Source: an uncultured Bacteroidales bacterium
Lineage (GTDB): Bacteria > Bacteroidota > Bacteroidia > Bacteroidales > Paludibacteraceae
DNA length: 64,000 nt
Assembly (NCBI GenBank): GCA_900319105.1
Contig: ONND01000006.1
Coordinates: forward strand, 1 to 64,000
Reading direction: 5' to 3'
Position 1 is the first letter of the stretch, and every line of letters begins with the position of its first letter. The translations under genes were made by a program, and so were the position numbers. Below are positions 32,772 to 42,700 of this stretch, one piece after another. The notes under the pieces are model-generated. The model was not told the DNA's origin. It saw only the letters and a program-made list of their open reading frames with translations, and did no database searches.

Positions 32772-34130
32772 ATGGTACACGATTTATACATCTTAATGAT
32801 TACGGCGGGCGTGGTGAGTCTGCTGTTCAAGTTGCTTAAGCAACCGGTAGTGTTGGGCTACATCGTAGCCGGTATTTTGGTAGGTCCGTACGTACTCGGC
32901 GACTCGTGGGTGAGCGCGGAGAATGTGAAAGCCTGGGGCGACATCGGAGTGCTCTTCGTGCTGTTCTGCATCGGTCTGGAGTTCCGATTGAAGAACCTCA
33001 TCAGTAGCGGCAAAGTGGCGGCGATAGGAGCGTTGACCATCATCGGCGGTATGATGCTGTTTGGTTTCGGCGTGGGCAAATTGGCAGAAATGGACATGAT
33101 GAACTCCCTGTTCCTGGCCGGAATGTTATGTATGTCCAGTACGACGATTGTGATGAAAGCGGTGGATGAAGCCGGACTGGGCAAAGCGCGGTTCGTCAAA
33201 GGTGCCACAAGCATCCTTATCATCGAAGATGTGGTAGCGGTGGTGCTGATGGTGTTGCTCTCCAGTATCGCTATCAAGCATCAGTTCGACGGGCAAGAGT
33301 TGCTTAACAAAGTCATTGTGCTGGCCCTCACGTTAGTGGCATGGTTCGTAGTCGGAATACTGATTATCCCGACGCTTATCCGCAAAGTGAAACCCTACCT
33401 CAATGACGAGACACTCATCATCCTGGCATTAGGTCTCTGCCTCGGCATGGTGCTGACGGCGGAAGAAGCGGGATTCAGCGGTGCGCTCGGTGCGTTTGTG
33501 ATGGGATCGATACTCGCAGAAACAGTCGAGTCGCACCGTATCGAGCATCTGATGACGCCGCTCAAGAATGTGTTCGCCGCTATCTTCTTCGTTTCCGTAG
33601 GTATGATGATTAATCCGTCCAACCTCGTTGAATACTGGCCAAGTATTCTTATTACGTGTCTGGTGATTATCATCGGTATGATTGTGTTCGGTACGTTAGG
33701 TTGCTGGTGGGGCGGCGAGACGATGAAGGACGCTATGCAGACGGGCTTTTCGTTCGTCCAGATCGGTGAGTTCTCGTTCATCATCGCCGGACTGGGTAAC
33801 AGCCTGGGTGTATTGCATCCGGCGCTCTATCCCATCATCGTTGCCTCTTCGGTTGTAACGACCTTCCTCACTCCGTATATCATGAAGGCGACCGTCCCAT
33901 GTTATGAGTTCTTCTATAAGCATACCTCGCAGCGTCTGCGTGACAAGATCGACCAACGCGAGGCAGAGGTGGAGCAGGCGGAGAAAGCCGCTTTGACGGC
34001 TACCCGGAACGAGGGTCTAACGATGGCAGACAAGGTACGTCATGCCGTGCGCAAGACTTTCCTTACCAAATATGTCGTGGAATTGTTCATCAGGAATATG
34101 ACCGAAAACGACAAAAAAACCGAATCATAA
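32772..34130 (+). CDS. CPA2 family cation:proton antiporter without RCK domain
   Basis: Inner-membrane Na+ or K+/H+ exchanger of the KefB/KefC type. The 452-residue product contains about 12 membrane helices, with PVVLGYIVAGILVGP at residues 25-40, LFVLFCIGLEF and GFSGALGAFVMGSILAET. KefB/C proteins carry a cytosolic NAD-binding RCK domain after the membrane part; here only about 60 charged residues follow the last helix, so regulation must differ. The ATG at 32772 is chosen because a promoter lies just upstream and longer frames would read through the terminator. The stop shares one base with the next start. Confidence 0.88.
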   Translation: MVHDLYILMITAGVVSLLFKLLKQPVVLGYIVAGILVGPYVLGDSWVSAENVKAWGDIGVLFVLFCIGLEFRLKNLISSGKVAAIGALTIIGGMMLFGFGVGKLAEMDMMNSLFLAGMLCMSSTTIVMKAVDEAGLGKARFVKGATSILIIEDVVAVVLMVLLSSIAIKHQFDGQELLNKVIVLALTLVAWFVVGILIIPTLIRKVKPYLNDETLIILALGLCLGMVLTAEEAGFSGALGAFVMGSILAETVESHRIEHLMTPLKNVFAAIFFVSVGMMINPSNLVEYWPSILITCLVIIIGMIVFGTLGCWWGGETMKDAMQTGFSFVQIGEFSFIIAGLGNSLGVLHPALYPIIVASSVVTTFLTPYIMKATVPCYEFFYKHTSQRLRDKIDQREAEVEQAEKAALTATRNEGLTMADKVRHAVRKTFLTKYVVELFIRNMTENDKKTES

Positions 34131-34963
34131 TGGTAAAAAACGTTAAGTACCTGTTGGTAACTGTGCTGATCAGCAGCGCAGTTGCCATGATGGCTCAGGA
34201 TAACCCCTCGGCTGGCAGAATGGTATCGGTGGCTCAATTAGCCGCCGAGACGCATGCGGCGGGAGACACCATCCCGGTTGCTCCTGTGACGGAGAAGAAA
34301 GTGCCGCTATGGAAGCAAAAACTCTATTACGGCTATAATTTCGATATCTATCTCCACCATGACTCCCAAAAGACCTCTCGGGAGAACGGCTGGTCAATTG
34401 CTTTGACGCCGGGGATAGGATGGAAACTCAAAGAACGCGTCTATCTCGGCGTGCGTTTAGGCGGTAGTTATGCCAACCTCGTTACGGAGGAAGAGGTATC
34501 GACGATGGACACGTCTTATACCACGAAACTGCGTGTTCATCAGGGTTCATGGGAGATTGCGCCGTATGTGCGCTACCGGATGAAGACTCTCTTTGACGGC
34601 AAGGTGGGCATCTGGATGGAGGCACATTTATACACCGGCATGCAGTTCCCGCGTGTCTCGGACGGACTGATTCAGGGAACAGACTATTACGGCCTGCGCC
34701 ATAGCGTCACCTACGGATTCCAGATATCACCGGTTATCACGTATCAGTTCAACAAGAAGAGTACATTCCAGATTTTCTTCTCTATCCTCAGCCTTGGCTA
34801 TAGCGGTACGACCTTCTGCCACCGCGACCCTATAACGGGCGAACGACATAACAGATATACCAACGATCTCATCATCTTCTCGGGTAAGTTAAGTAACTTG
34901 ATAGCCAACCATTTCACGCCGGGTCTGTATGGCTTGCGGTTCGGCGTACAGAAGAGTTTCTAA
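34130..34963 (+). CDS. Outer-membrane beta-barrel protein
   Basis: A 277-residue exported protein of unknown function. It has a signal peptide (residues 1-22, ending MMAQ), a short Pro/Thr linker, and from residue 65 alternating amphipathic strands (YYGYNFDIYL, GWKLKERVYLGVRLGGSYANL, WEIAPYVRYRM) ending with GLRFGVQKSF, a C-terminal aromatic typical of barrels. Its ATG overlaps the stop of the antiporter gene, and the next gene begins on the base after its own stop, so all three are probably one operon. Confidence 0.75.
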   Translation: MVKNVKYLLVTVLISSAVAMMAQDNPSAGRMVSVAQLAAETHAAGDTIPVAPVTEKKVPLWKQKLYYGYNFDIYLHHDSQKTSRENGWSIALTPGIGWKLKERVYLGVRLGGSYANLVTEEEVSTMDTSYTTKLRVHQGSWEIAPYVRYRMKTLFDGKVGIWMEAHLYTGMQFPRVSDGLIQGTDYYGLRHSVTYGFQISPVITYQFNKKSTFQIFFSILSLGYSGTTFCHRDPITGERHNRYTNDLIIFSGKLSNLIANHFTPGLYGLRFGVQKSF

Positions 34964-37900
34964 GTGAAGTATCGATCGCTGTTATGGAAGATACCGCTTG
35001 CGCTCGTCGGCGTAGGGACGGGTATAGTAATACTGCTGCTGATAGCGGTAGCAAGCGTGCTATGCGTTCCTTCTCTCCGTACGGCGGCGCTCCGTAAAGG
35101 AGTCGCTATTGCCAATGAGCAGACCGATTGGGATATCGACCTCGGTCGGCTCTATCTCTCGCCTTTCCATCATTCGCCGATGGTGCTCTATCGTGCGTAC
35201 AAAGGGCAAGCGGATCTGCCGGTAGCGGTGGAGATAGACAGCCTCTTCGTCGGCCATCGCGGGCAGGACACGTTGGTCTATGTACATACGCTCCGCCTGA
35301 GAGCAACGGCGTTCACCCAAGGCCGTTCGTTGCCGGACTCCATCCTGTCCACCCCCATCGTCGTGGACGAACTGCTCTTGGATCAGCCTACGTTCCATTC
35401 CGGCACACTGATCAAGACCGTAGGGGTGGATGTGGTGGTCGAGAGGCTGGCGCTGGCAAGTCCTGAGGTGCTCATCGCCGAAGGCAAGTACCCGCTCCAC
35501 GGACTGCAGATCATCGGCGCCGATGTGGGGATCGACCTGCGACCGTCTCCTCCCAAGAAAGGACCTAAGAAAAAATCTTCTCCTCTGCGTCTGGCGTTCG
35601 ATCTGCCGGATGGCGAACTGCGTGATATTCACTTCCGCCTCACCCCGCTGGGGTTGGATATACGGACGGGTTCGCTATCGACCAATGCCCTGGTGGACGT
35701 AGGCGGGAATACCTACGACGCCCGACGGCTGAACGTGGGCGATTTTGCCCTCTCCCTCGGTAAACTGTATCTCCCTTTCGACACCGTTTACGGCAACGGT
35801 CGTGTCGAGTTGGACAAACATCTTATTACCAGCATCGGTCTGCATGCCCGTTCTGCTGAGATAGGGGCGAAAGCCGACCTGCAGGCAACGGCGATGAACC
35901 TACGGTCCATGCGGGTGGATGTGGCCGGTGATACCGAGTTCCGCGGCAGCAAAGCCCGTCTGCGCGGCTACTACGATATCCGCAATGAAGCCTATCGTGC
36001 AACGGTGCATATCGAGCGGGTGAACCTGTCGCCTTTCCTCAAGGACTCTGTCCCGGTGGTACTGGCAGGCGATGTGGAAGCAGAGGGTAGGGGAATCAGC
36101 CCCAAGCGGCCTTTGCGAACGCATGTCAAGCTCCGTTTGGACGAAGCGAGATACGGTGCGTTCAACCTCTCTCATACCTCCTTCGAGGGCTCTACGGACA
36201 GCGTCACGTCCCTGGCGCTTGCGGCTCCGGGGCTGAAAGCCGATATCGCTTCCCCGATGCCGCTCTTCCCGCTCATCCATAGCATACAGCCGCTTGTCAA
36301 GACTGTCAGCGACTCGGCTGTCCTACATTCCTTGGTCTCCCTCTCTGATCTCACGGTACTCGATACGATACGCCATCGTATTCCGCCTATCCGGGCGGAT
36401 ATATCGCTGCGCAGGGGCAGCCCCGTGCAGTTCCTCATTGATAAAACCGGAATGAACATCAACGAACTGTCGCTATCCCTTCGCTCCGACTCTCAGCAGA
36501 CCTCTTTCCGTCTGCCGCAGACGACTCTCTATTTCCCCTCCTCGCTTCGTCTGCCTGCCGCCGATGCGTCTTTGGATCTCGAGATGACGGAAGGACGGAC
36601 GAATGCATCCTTGCGGGCGAAGACCAGTTTTACCGACGGTGCTGCGAGTGTCTATGACCTCTGCACGGATGCCGCCCTCCGCGTGGACTTGGAGCGCGAC
36701 GGCCGGGACTTGTACGGCGACGGCCGGCTGGCACTCGACAGTCTCTCCTATGCCAACACTCCTCTGGGGGACCATGCGATAGACATGCACTTCTCGCCTT
36801 CGGAGAACTACGCCAACGCCTTGCGGGCAGATGTGCAGCTGGATGACATCCCATTGGATATCCTGAAGGGATTCGTCTCGCTTCCCGATATAGCGGTTCA
36901 CGGTGCGGTACGCGCTGCGGCTTCTGTGGACGGCTTACCGCGCAAGGCGGATGTGTCCGCGGAGGTGCAACCTCTTGGCGTCGCCGCTGAATACAAACCC
37001 TATCAGGTGGGTATCAGCCTCGGAGAGACACCGATCATCATGTCGCATAACCATGTGGATCTCAACGGCCTGCCGGTCTATGCGGCGGACAGCACTTTCA
37101 TCGCCCTCCATGGCGGACTGGATCTCGACAGCATGCAATTGGATATACGGTTGGCAGCGGATAGTTTTGCACCGGTTAAACTGCCGCGGAACGGTCCGTT
37201 CCCGGTCTATGGCGAGCTGGCTGCCGACATCCGCGGACGCGTGTCCGGTCCTCTCCATGCTATCGCGGCGGATGTGGACGTGACCCTCCTGCCTACCACC
37301 GATATCACATACCCTATCGATAAGAAAAACCTCGCGCAGCTGAAGCCGCATGGCACGGTCAATATCCATTATCATATGGCGGATAGCCAGGCTCTTACGC
37401 TCGGCGGACGTGTCAACGTCGATGACGGGTTCGTGCGCTATTCGCCTAAGGCATACCCCATCATGCCTTTCCATGTGGATTCCGGCAGTCATGTCGCTTT
37501 CCACGGGCCTGTCGGCAAGACCCGGCTCCATGTGTCCGCGTCGCAACGGGTGAAAGCCGATGTGGAGTCCGAAGAACAGGACACGCGTCGTGTCGATTTT
37601 ACGACCGGCGTCCGTGTAAACGGCGAACTGGACTCGATAGGCCTGCGTAGTATAGGTTTCTTCCTTGAGGCGCCCAACGACGAGGTGGTCACTCGCGAAC
37701 TGGAGTCTGTTGATGAGGATACACGCGAAGGATTGGCGGCTACGCTGCTGGCGACCGGTATGTATGTCGGTGATAGCAACGCTGCTGCCAAACGGGACGG
37801 ATATGCCCTCTCTTCGATCATCAACAGCCGTATCAATGCCGCTATGGCGAACTCCAAGATGGGTAAATTCATGGATGTGGATATCAGTAGCGGACAGAGC

Positions 37901-39538
37901 CGGCATGCCTCCGGTAAGACCAATGATATGAATATATCCATCAGCAAGTCTTTCCTCAAGGACAAGTTGCGTATAACCTTGGGCTCCACCCTCACCGATA
38001 ACCCCGAGATCAACGAGACGAACGGTATCTTTACGAATTTCACCGCGGATTATAAACTCACCAAGGATGGTAATGTCGCCCTGCGGCTCTTCTCCCAGCG
38101 TGATTATAATAACGTCCTCGAAGGCGAACTCTATAAATCCGGTCTCGCCGTCCGGGCTACGAAGGAATGGCGCCGCGAGGAGATGTACCGCAGCGACAGC
38201 CTCACCCGCACTTACGGTCTCTCCGCCGATGCCGGTATAGCCTATCGTTCGAACAACAGTATCGGTCCCGACCTGACGCTCAAATCGACTGTCAAGAACG
38301 TGTTCGGCAAGGGCGAACTGTTTACCCTCAAGGGCAACGGTGCTTATTTCTGGGCACTGCGAAACCGTCATCCGGGAGATCCGAAGAAGACCGATACGTA
38401 TAAACTTGGTCTCAACGCCTCTCTAATCTTCCCATACCTTCATTGGACGGGCGATAACAACCCTGACGGCGACACGCGTTACATGCTCGCTTACCAGTAT
38501 GAGAATATAGCCGGCGGATACGGTGTGCATAAACTCTCCGGCTCCTTCACCTATTTCATCCGCTCGCCTTTTAATCCGTATATCACCCATGCCTTCACGC
38601 CTTTCTCGCTCTCCGTCGTGCTCATGAAAGCCGAGTCGGCGAACCTTCTGGATAAGGCGGAGGAGTATCCGCAACTCATCAAGGTGATTGCCGGCGATGA
38701 GTTCGTTCCTTCCGTCAGCTATCATTTCATCTACGATGACTACCGCTCCAGACGTGCGGTCAATACCTTCCTGAATCTCGGCGTCAAGGAATCCGGCAAC
38801 CTGATCAATGCCCTCTTTTGCGCCTTCGGGCATAGCTGGAACGAGAAAGACAAACCACTCGGTAAGATCACGTTTAACCAGTTCGTCAAACTCTCTGCCG
38901 AACTGCATAACAAGTTCAATTTTACCGAAAAAGTATGTATTGCAACGCGCCTCTATGCCGGCGCGAATATCCCGCTCGGTAACTCTCTTTTTGCTCCGCT
39001 CTCCGAGGCGTTCTATACCGGCGGACCGAACAGCCTGCGGGCTTCGTCCCCCTATGCCTACGGACCCGGTAACTTCTATTCGGCTAAGTATAACCAGAGT
39101 TTCTTCCATTCCGGCGAATTGAAACTCGAGGCCAATTTCGAACTCCGTTTCCCTATCGTATGGAAACTCTACGGAGCCGCCTTCCTGGATGCCGGAAATG
39201 TATGGAACTGGTACTCTACGATCGACCTCTTCAAGGCGGCAGGATACGAGGATTATGTGGAGCGTCTGCAGATCCCGGAAGACCTGCATGACGGCGTCTT
39301 CAATAATCCCGATTTCGCCCGCCAGATAGCCCTCGGAACGGGTGCCGGACTGCGTCTCGATATGGACGGACTCGTCATCCGGCTTGATCTCGGCGTCGGT
39401 ATCCATGCGCCTTACCAGACTTTCCGTTATGACAAAGAGGGCAAGCCGGACTACTCCCGCCCTATTCATTCGTATTACAACATCCCCTCCGTCCTCGATG
39501 CCCTCCGCATCAATTTCGGCATCGGCTATCCGTTCTAA
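34964..39538 (+). CDS. TamB-like protein fused to a C-terminal Omp85 barrel
   Basis: A 1524-residue envelope protein. Residues 10-33 form an inner-membrane anchor. Residues about 40-1080 are AsmA/TamB-like (DLGRLYLSPF, long beta-rich groove; C-terminal DUF490-type part near 960-1080 with NISISKSFLKDKLRITLGSTLTD in two pieces and FTADYKLTKDGNVALRLFSQ). From about residue 1100 it continues as an Omp85-type barrel: TLKSTVKNVFGKGELF, the lid signature FYTGGPNSLRA (near 1353), ELKLEANFELRFPI, AAFLDAGNVWN, IALGTGAGLRLDMDGLVIRLDLG and the terminal NFGIGYPF. No POTRA domains are seen. TamB and its Omp85 partner (TamA/TamL) are normally separate proteins. It starts with GTG directly after the previous stop; no ATG is near. 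Confidence 0.8.
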   Translation: MKYRSLLWKIPLALVGVGTGIVILLLIAVASVLCVPSLRTAALRKGVAIANEQTDWDIDLGRLYLSPFHHSPMVLYRAYKGQADLPVAVEIDSLFVGHRGQDTLVYVHTLRLRATAFTQGRSLPDSILSTPIVVDELLLDQPTFHSGTLIKTVGVDVVVERLALASPEVLIAEGKYPLHGLQIIGADVGIDLRPSPPKKGPKKKSSPLRLAFDLPDGELRDIHFRLTPLGLDIRTGSLSTNALVDVGGNTYDARRLNVGDFALSLGKLYLPFDTVYGNGRVELDKHLITSIGLHARSAEIGAKADLQATAMNLRSMRVDVAGDTEFRGSKARLRGYYDIRNEAYRATVHIERVNLSPFLKDSVPVVLAGDVEAEGRGISPKRPLRTHVKLRLDEARYGAFNLSHTSFEGSTDSVTSLALAAPGLKADIASPMPLFPLIHSIQPLVKTVSDSAVLHSLVSLSDLTVLDTIRHRIPPIRADISLRRGSPVQFLIDKTGMNINELSLSLRSDSQQTSFRLPQTTLYFPSSLRLPAADASLDLEMTEGRTNASLRAKTSFTDGAASVYDLCTDAALRVDLERDGRDLYGDGRLALDSLSYANTPLGDHAIDMHFSPSENYANALRADVQLDDIPLDILKGFVSLPDIAVHGAVRAAASVDGLPRKADVSAEVQPLGVAAEYKPYQVGISLGETPIIMSHNHVDLNGLPVYAADSTFIALHGGLDLDSMQLDIRLAADSFAPVKLPRNGPFPVYGELAADIRGRVSGPLHAIAADVDVTLLPTTDITYPIDKKNLAQLKPHGTVNIHYHMADSQALTLGGRVNVDDGFVRYSPKAYPIMPFHVDSGSHVAFHGPVGKTRLHVSASQRVKADVESEEQDTRRVDFTTGVRVNGELDSIGLRSIGFFLEAPNDEVVTRELESVDEDTREGLAATLLATGMYVGDSNAAAKRDGYALSSIINSRINAAMANSKMGKFMDVDISSGQSRHASGKTNDMNISISKSFLKDKLRITLGSTLTDNPEINETNGIFTNFTADYKLTKDGNVALRLFSQRDYNNVLEGELYKSGLAVRATKEWRREEMYRSDSLTRTYGLSADAGIAYRSNNSIGPDLTLKSTVKNVFGKGELFTLKGNGAYFWALRNRHPGDPKKTDTYKLGLNASLIFPYLHWTGDNNPDGDTRYMLAYQYENIAGGYGVHKLSGSFTYFIRSPFNPYITHAFTPFSLSVVLMKAESANLLDKAEEYPQLIKVIAGDEFVPSVSYHFIYDDYRSRRAVNTFLNLGVKESGNLINALFCAFGHSWNEKDKPLGKITFNQFVKLSAELHNKFNFTEKVCIATRLYAGANIPLGNSLFAPLSEAFYTGGPNSLRASSPYAYGPGNFYSAKYNQSFFHSGELKLEANFELRFPIVWKLYGAAFLDAGNVWNWYSTIDLFKAAGYEDYVERLQIPEDLHDGVFNNPDFARQIALGTGAGLRLDMDGLVIRLDLGVGIHAPYQTFRYDKEGKPDYSRPIHSYYNIPSVLDALRINFGIGYPF

Positions 39539-39754
39539 CCATCTACTCTCTTAAGGGTAAATGCCTTCTTATATGCAACATTTCTATGTTGTATCATTCT
39601 GCTAATTTATTGTAAAATAGACTTTACAAAAAGAAGAAAAAATACGTTTTTTAGTGGCATTTTGTTGCATAATTAAAGAAAAAAGTGTAAATTTGCGCTC
39701 CAAATTCGTATATTTAGACGAACAATCTTTATTAATTATTAATTTTATAAGCTT
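39539..39754 (+). promoter_or_regulatory. Intergenic region with weak hairpin and promoter for the giant gene
   Basis: A hairpin (ATGCAACA, loop TTTCTA, TGTTGTAT; 39573-39594) may end the upstream operon weakly. A promoter for the giant gene is likely at 39664-39695: GTTG, 20 bases, TAAATTTG. This leaves a leader of about 55 bases before the ATG at 39755. The region is A/T-rich. Confidence 0.55.
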
Positions 39755-42700
39755 ATGAAGAAACATTTACTCATGTTGTTCGTAGCTATGATAGCTGCAA
39801 CAATGAGCCTCAAAGCGCAGACGATCGTTATTGACGACGGCTTTGAGAATGGTATTCAGGACAGCGTATGGACCCAGGAGTTCGTAGTAGGCGAACATCC
39901 ATGGGCGGTAGAGGGAGTTGAGGATAACCTCGCTTTCCCCGCTACCGTTTATCAGGGTTCCAAGCGCGCGTACCTGCGTAACACTTCGGGCGAGACTCAG
40001 GGTTATATCACCCGCCTCGTCAGCAAGGTGATGGATTTAAGTCCGGCTGCGATTTACCAGCCTCAGTTAACCTTCTGGTATGCTAACCCGAAATGGACGG
40101 CTGACCGCGATACGCTGCGTGTCCTTTACAAGACCGGGCGTAATGTTGCTTGGAAGCAGTTGGCCGAGTATAGTTCCGCTTCGGGGAACTGGCAGAAAGT
40201 AACCCTCGAACTGCCGGAGGTGAATTCTACCTATCAGATAGCCTTTGAAGGCACTGATAACCTCGGTCGCGGTATTGTGCTGGACAGCGTGAAGCTGCGC
40301 TCTGCGCCGCAATGTACCACTCCCCATGATATTGTGATTAACAACCAGGGAGCGGGAAAAATCAATATTGCTTGGACCGCCAGCTGGGATGCCAATGCCT
40401 ATGAGCTTATCTTGACAACGGCGGAGGTGGATCCCGATACGGTAGCCAACATTCCCGATTCTACTAAGATTGTTGCCTTCAAGGGTATCGTTCCCGGATT
40501 GCAGCAAAACTATGATCTGACGCTCACTTCCGGTGAGTACTACTATGTTTATCTCCGTTCTCTTTGCGACGGTGAAAACTCTATATGGAATAGTGAAGAT
40601 CCGAACCAGGGTCAATACCGTTTCCGCGTGAAAGCAACCAAGAATGTGCCATATTCCTATGGATTCAATTTGCCATATGACGCAGGAAAACTACATCGTG
40701 ATTTGGAATGGACATGGGGTGGCAATACCGGTAAGTACAACCCCTTTATCAACACGCACCAGGGTGAGACAGACCGTGCGCTTTATTCCAAGGACGCCTC
40801 TATGGCGGTGGTATTCTCCGGTGCAAATAACACCACGACGGCTATCCCTGCCGGTAAATATGCCTATCTGGTAACTCCGGCATTAACTGATTCGTCCAAT
40901 GCGAACTTCGCGCTCAACCAGTGCCAAGTTCGTTTCTGGAGTACTGTGCATAAATACACCGGACGTACCTATGCGCACAGCCTTATCGTCGGTGTCATGA
41001 CCGATGCAGAGGATGTCACTACTTTTGTGCCGGTGGACACTGTTTCTGTATGGGGAACATCGGAGTTTGTAGAGAATATTGTGGATCTCTCCTCCTATCA
41101 GGGAGACGGTGCTTATGTTGCCTTTGTGAGCAATTTCGACAAGAAAAACTTGTTCTATATTGACGACATAACAATTGAATACAAGCCGCAGGAGCAGAAG
41201 GTTACCACCATCAGCGTTAACCCGCGCGATACCTATGCCGAGATTTCCTGGAACGGAAAAGCATCGAGCTACAAGGTGCTGATTACCAACACAGAGGTTG
41301 CAGATCCCGCCAAAGCAACAACAGACCAGATTGTAGATCAGGCGACGGTAACTACCAATACCTACAAGACTGAGGCTCTGGAGGCGGACCATAGTTGGAA
41401 CCGTCCCTACTATGTATATGTCAAAGCGGGAGATGCCGATTGGTCGTATCGCTATCCGTTTGTGACGATTGCTTCCGCAGCAGAGGTACCATATTCCTTC
41501 GATTTCGAGCAAAAAGACGGTGCTATCTATAACATGCTTTCGGGAACTACCAATACCTTCTATCCGACCAAGATAGGTATTTTCTCCAACGACCCGGATT
41601 ATCCGCACCTCTATACTACCAATTATTATAAGGGTGCTTCCTGTCTGTATTTGTCCAAGGATCCGGGTAATGACTCTTGGATTACTCTGCCGCCGGTGGA
41701 CAGCCTGCAGGATAAGCAGATTACATTCTACCTCAGTGGCAATACCACTCCTGCGCAGGCTCATGCTACCGTCGGTATCATGACCAACCCGATGGATATC
41801 AATACCTTCATCCCGGTAACGGACTTCACAGTCGCTTCCACGGGATACACCATCTGCTACACCAATTTTGCCAACTACACCGGTCCAAAAGGTGTGATTG
41901 CTATCGTATGGTCGGATGTAGAGGGTTTAGATAAGAATACCAACAGCTATATTGACGAGCTGAAAGTGGAGACTATTGCACAATGTCTGCCGCCTACCAA
42001 TATAGTCGCCGATGCCGGAATGGATTCGGTAACCGTTACTTGGGATAAGTCGAATGCCACATCATGGGAATTCCTCTTGGCGGAAGGACAGATTTCCGAG
42101 ACTCAGCGCAACCAGACATTTGCAGAAATTGCCCGGTTGAGTCAGGTGGTGGTCGCTGACACCTTGATATGGACAGACCCGTTGACGAACCCGACCTTTG
42201 GTTTCGGCAATCTGAAACTCACCACCTCTTATAATATATACACGCGCACGCTATGCGAAGGGGAAGAACCTACTTGGTGGGTACAGGCGGCTTTCACTAC
42301 GCCTTGTCCGGAAGCATACCCGTTCCCGTACAAAGAGGATTTCAACCAATATCCTTCCTCCGCCAAGGCTGTCAACTGCTGGCAGTTTGGTGAATACGGT
42401 ACCGGAACGGGCTATCCGATGACGTATCTTCCGACTTCGGGAGCTCGGGATGGTACTATGCTGGAACTTTGGTCCTCTACCACCCACCGCAACGTAGTAA
42501 TCATGCCGGCTGTAGAAGGTAACCTCTCGGATATGTTGCTTAAGTTTGATGTTCGTCCGTTTAGTGCTTCCGGCACCGCCTATCTGTGGATTGGCTCAAT
42601 GGGCGACATCAACGATTGGACCACTTTCGTTCCAATCGATTCTATCAAGGTTGTGGGCGGTAACGAGTTCTACAAAGCACGTTATGACCTCTCACAATAT

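Noticed and set aside
36935-38371. 478-codon frame antisense to the TamB-barrel gene
   Set aside because: Shadow frame in a long G/C-rich gene with no recognisable motif.
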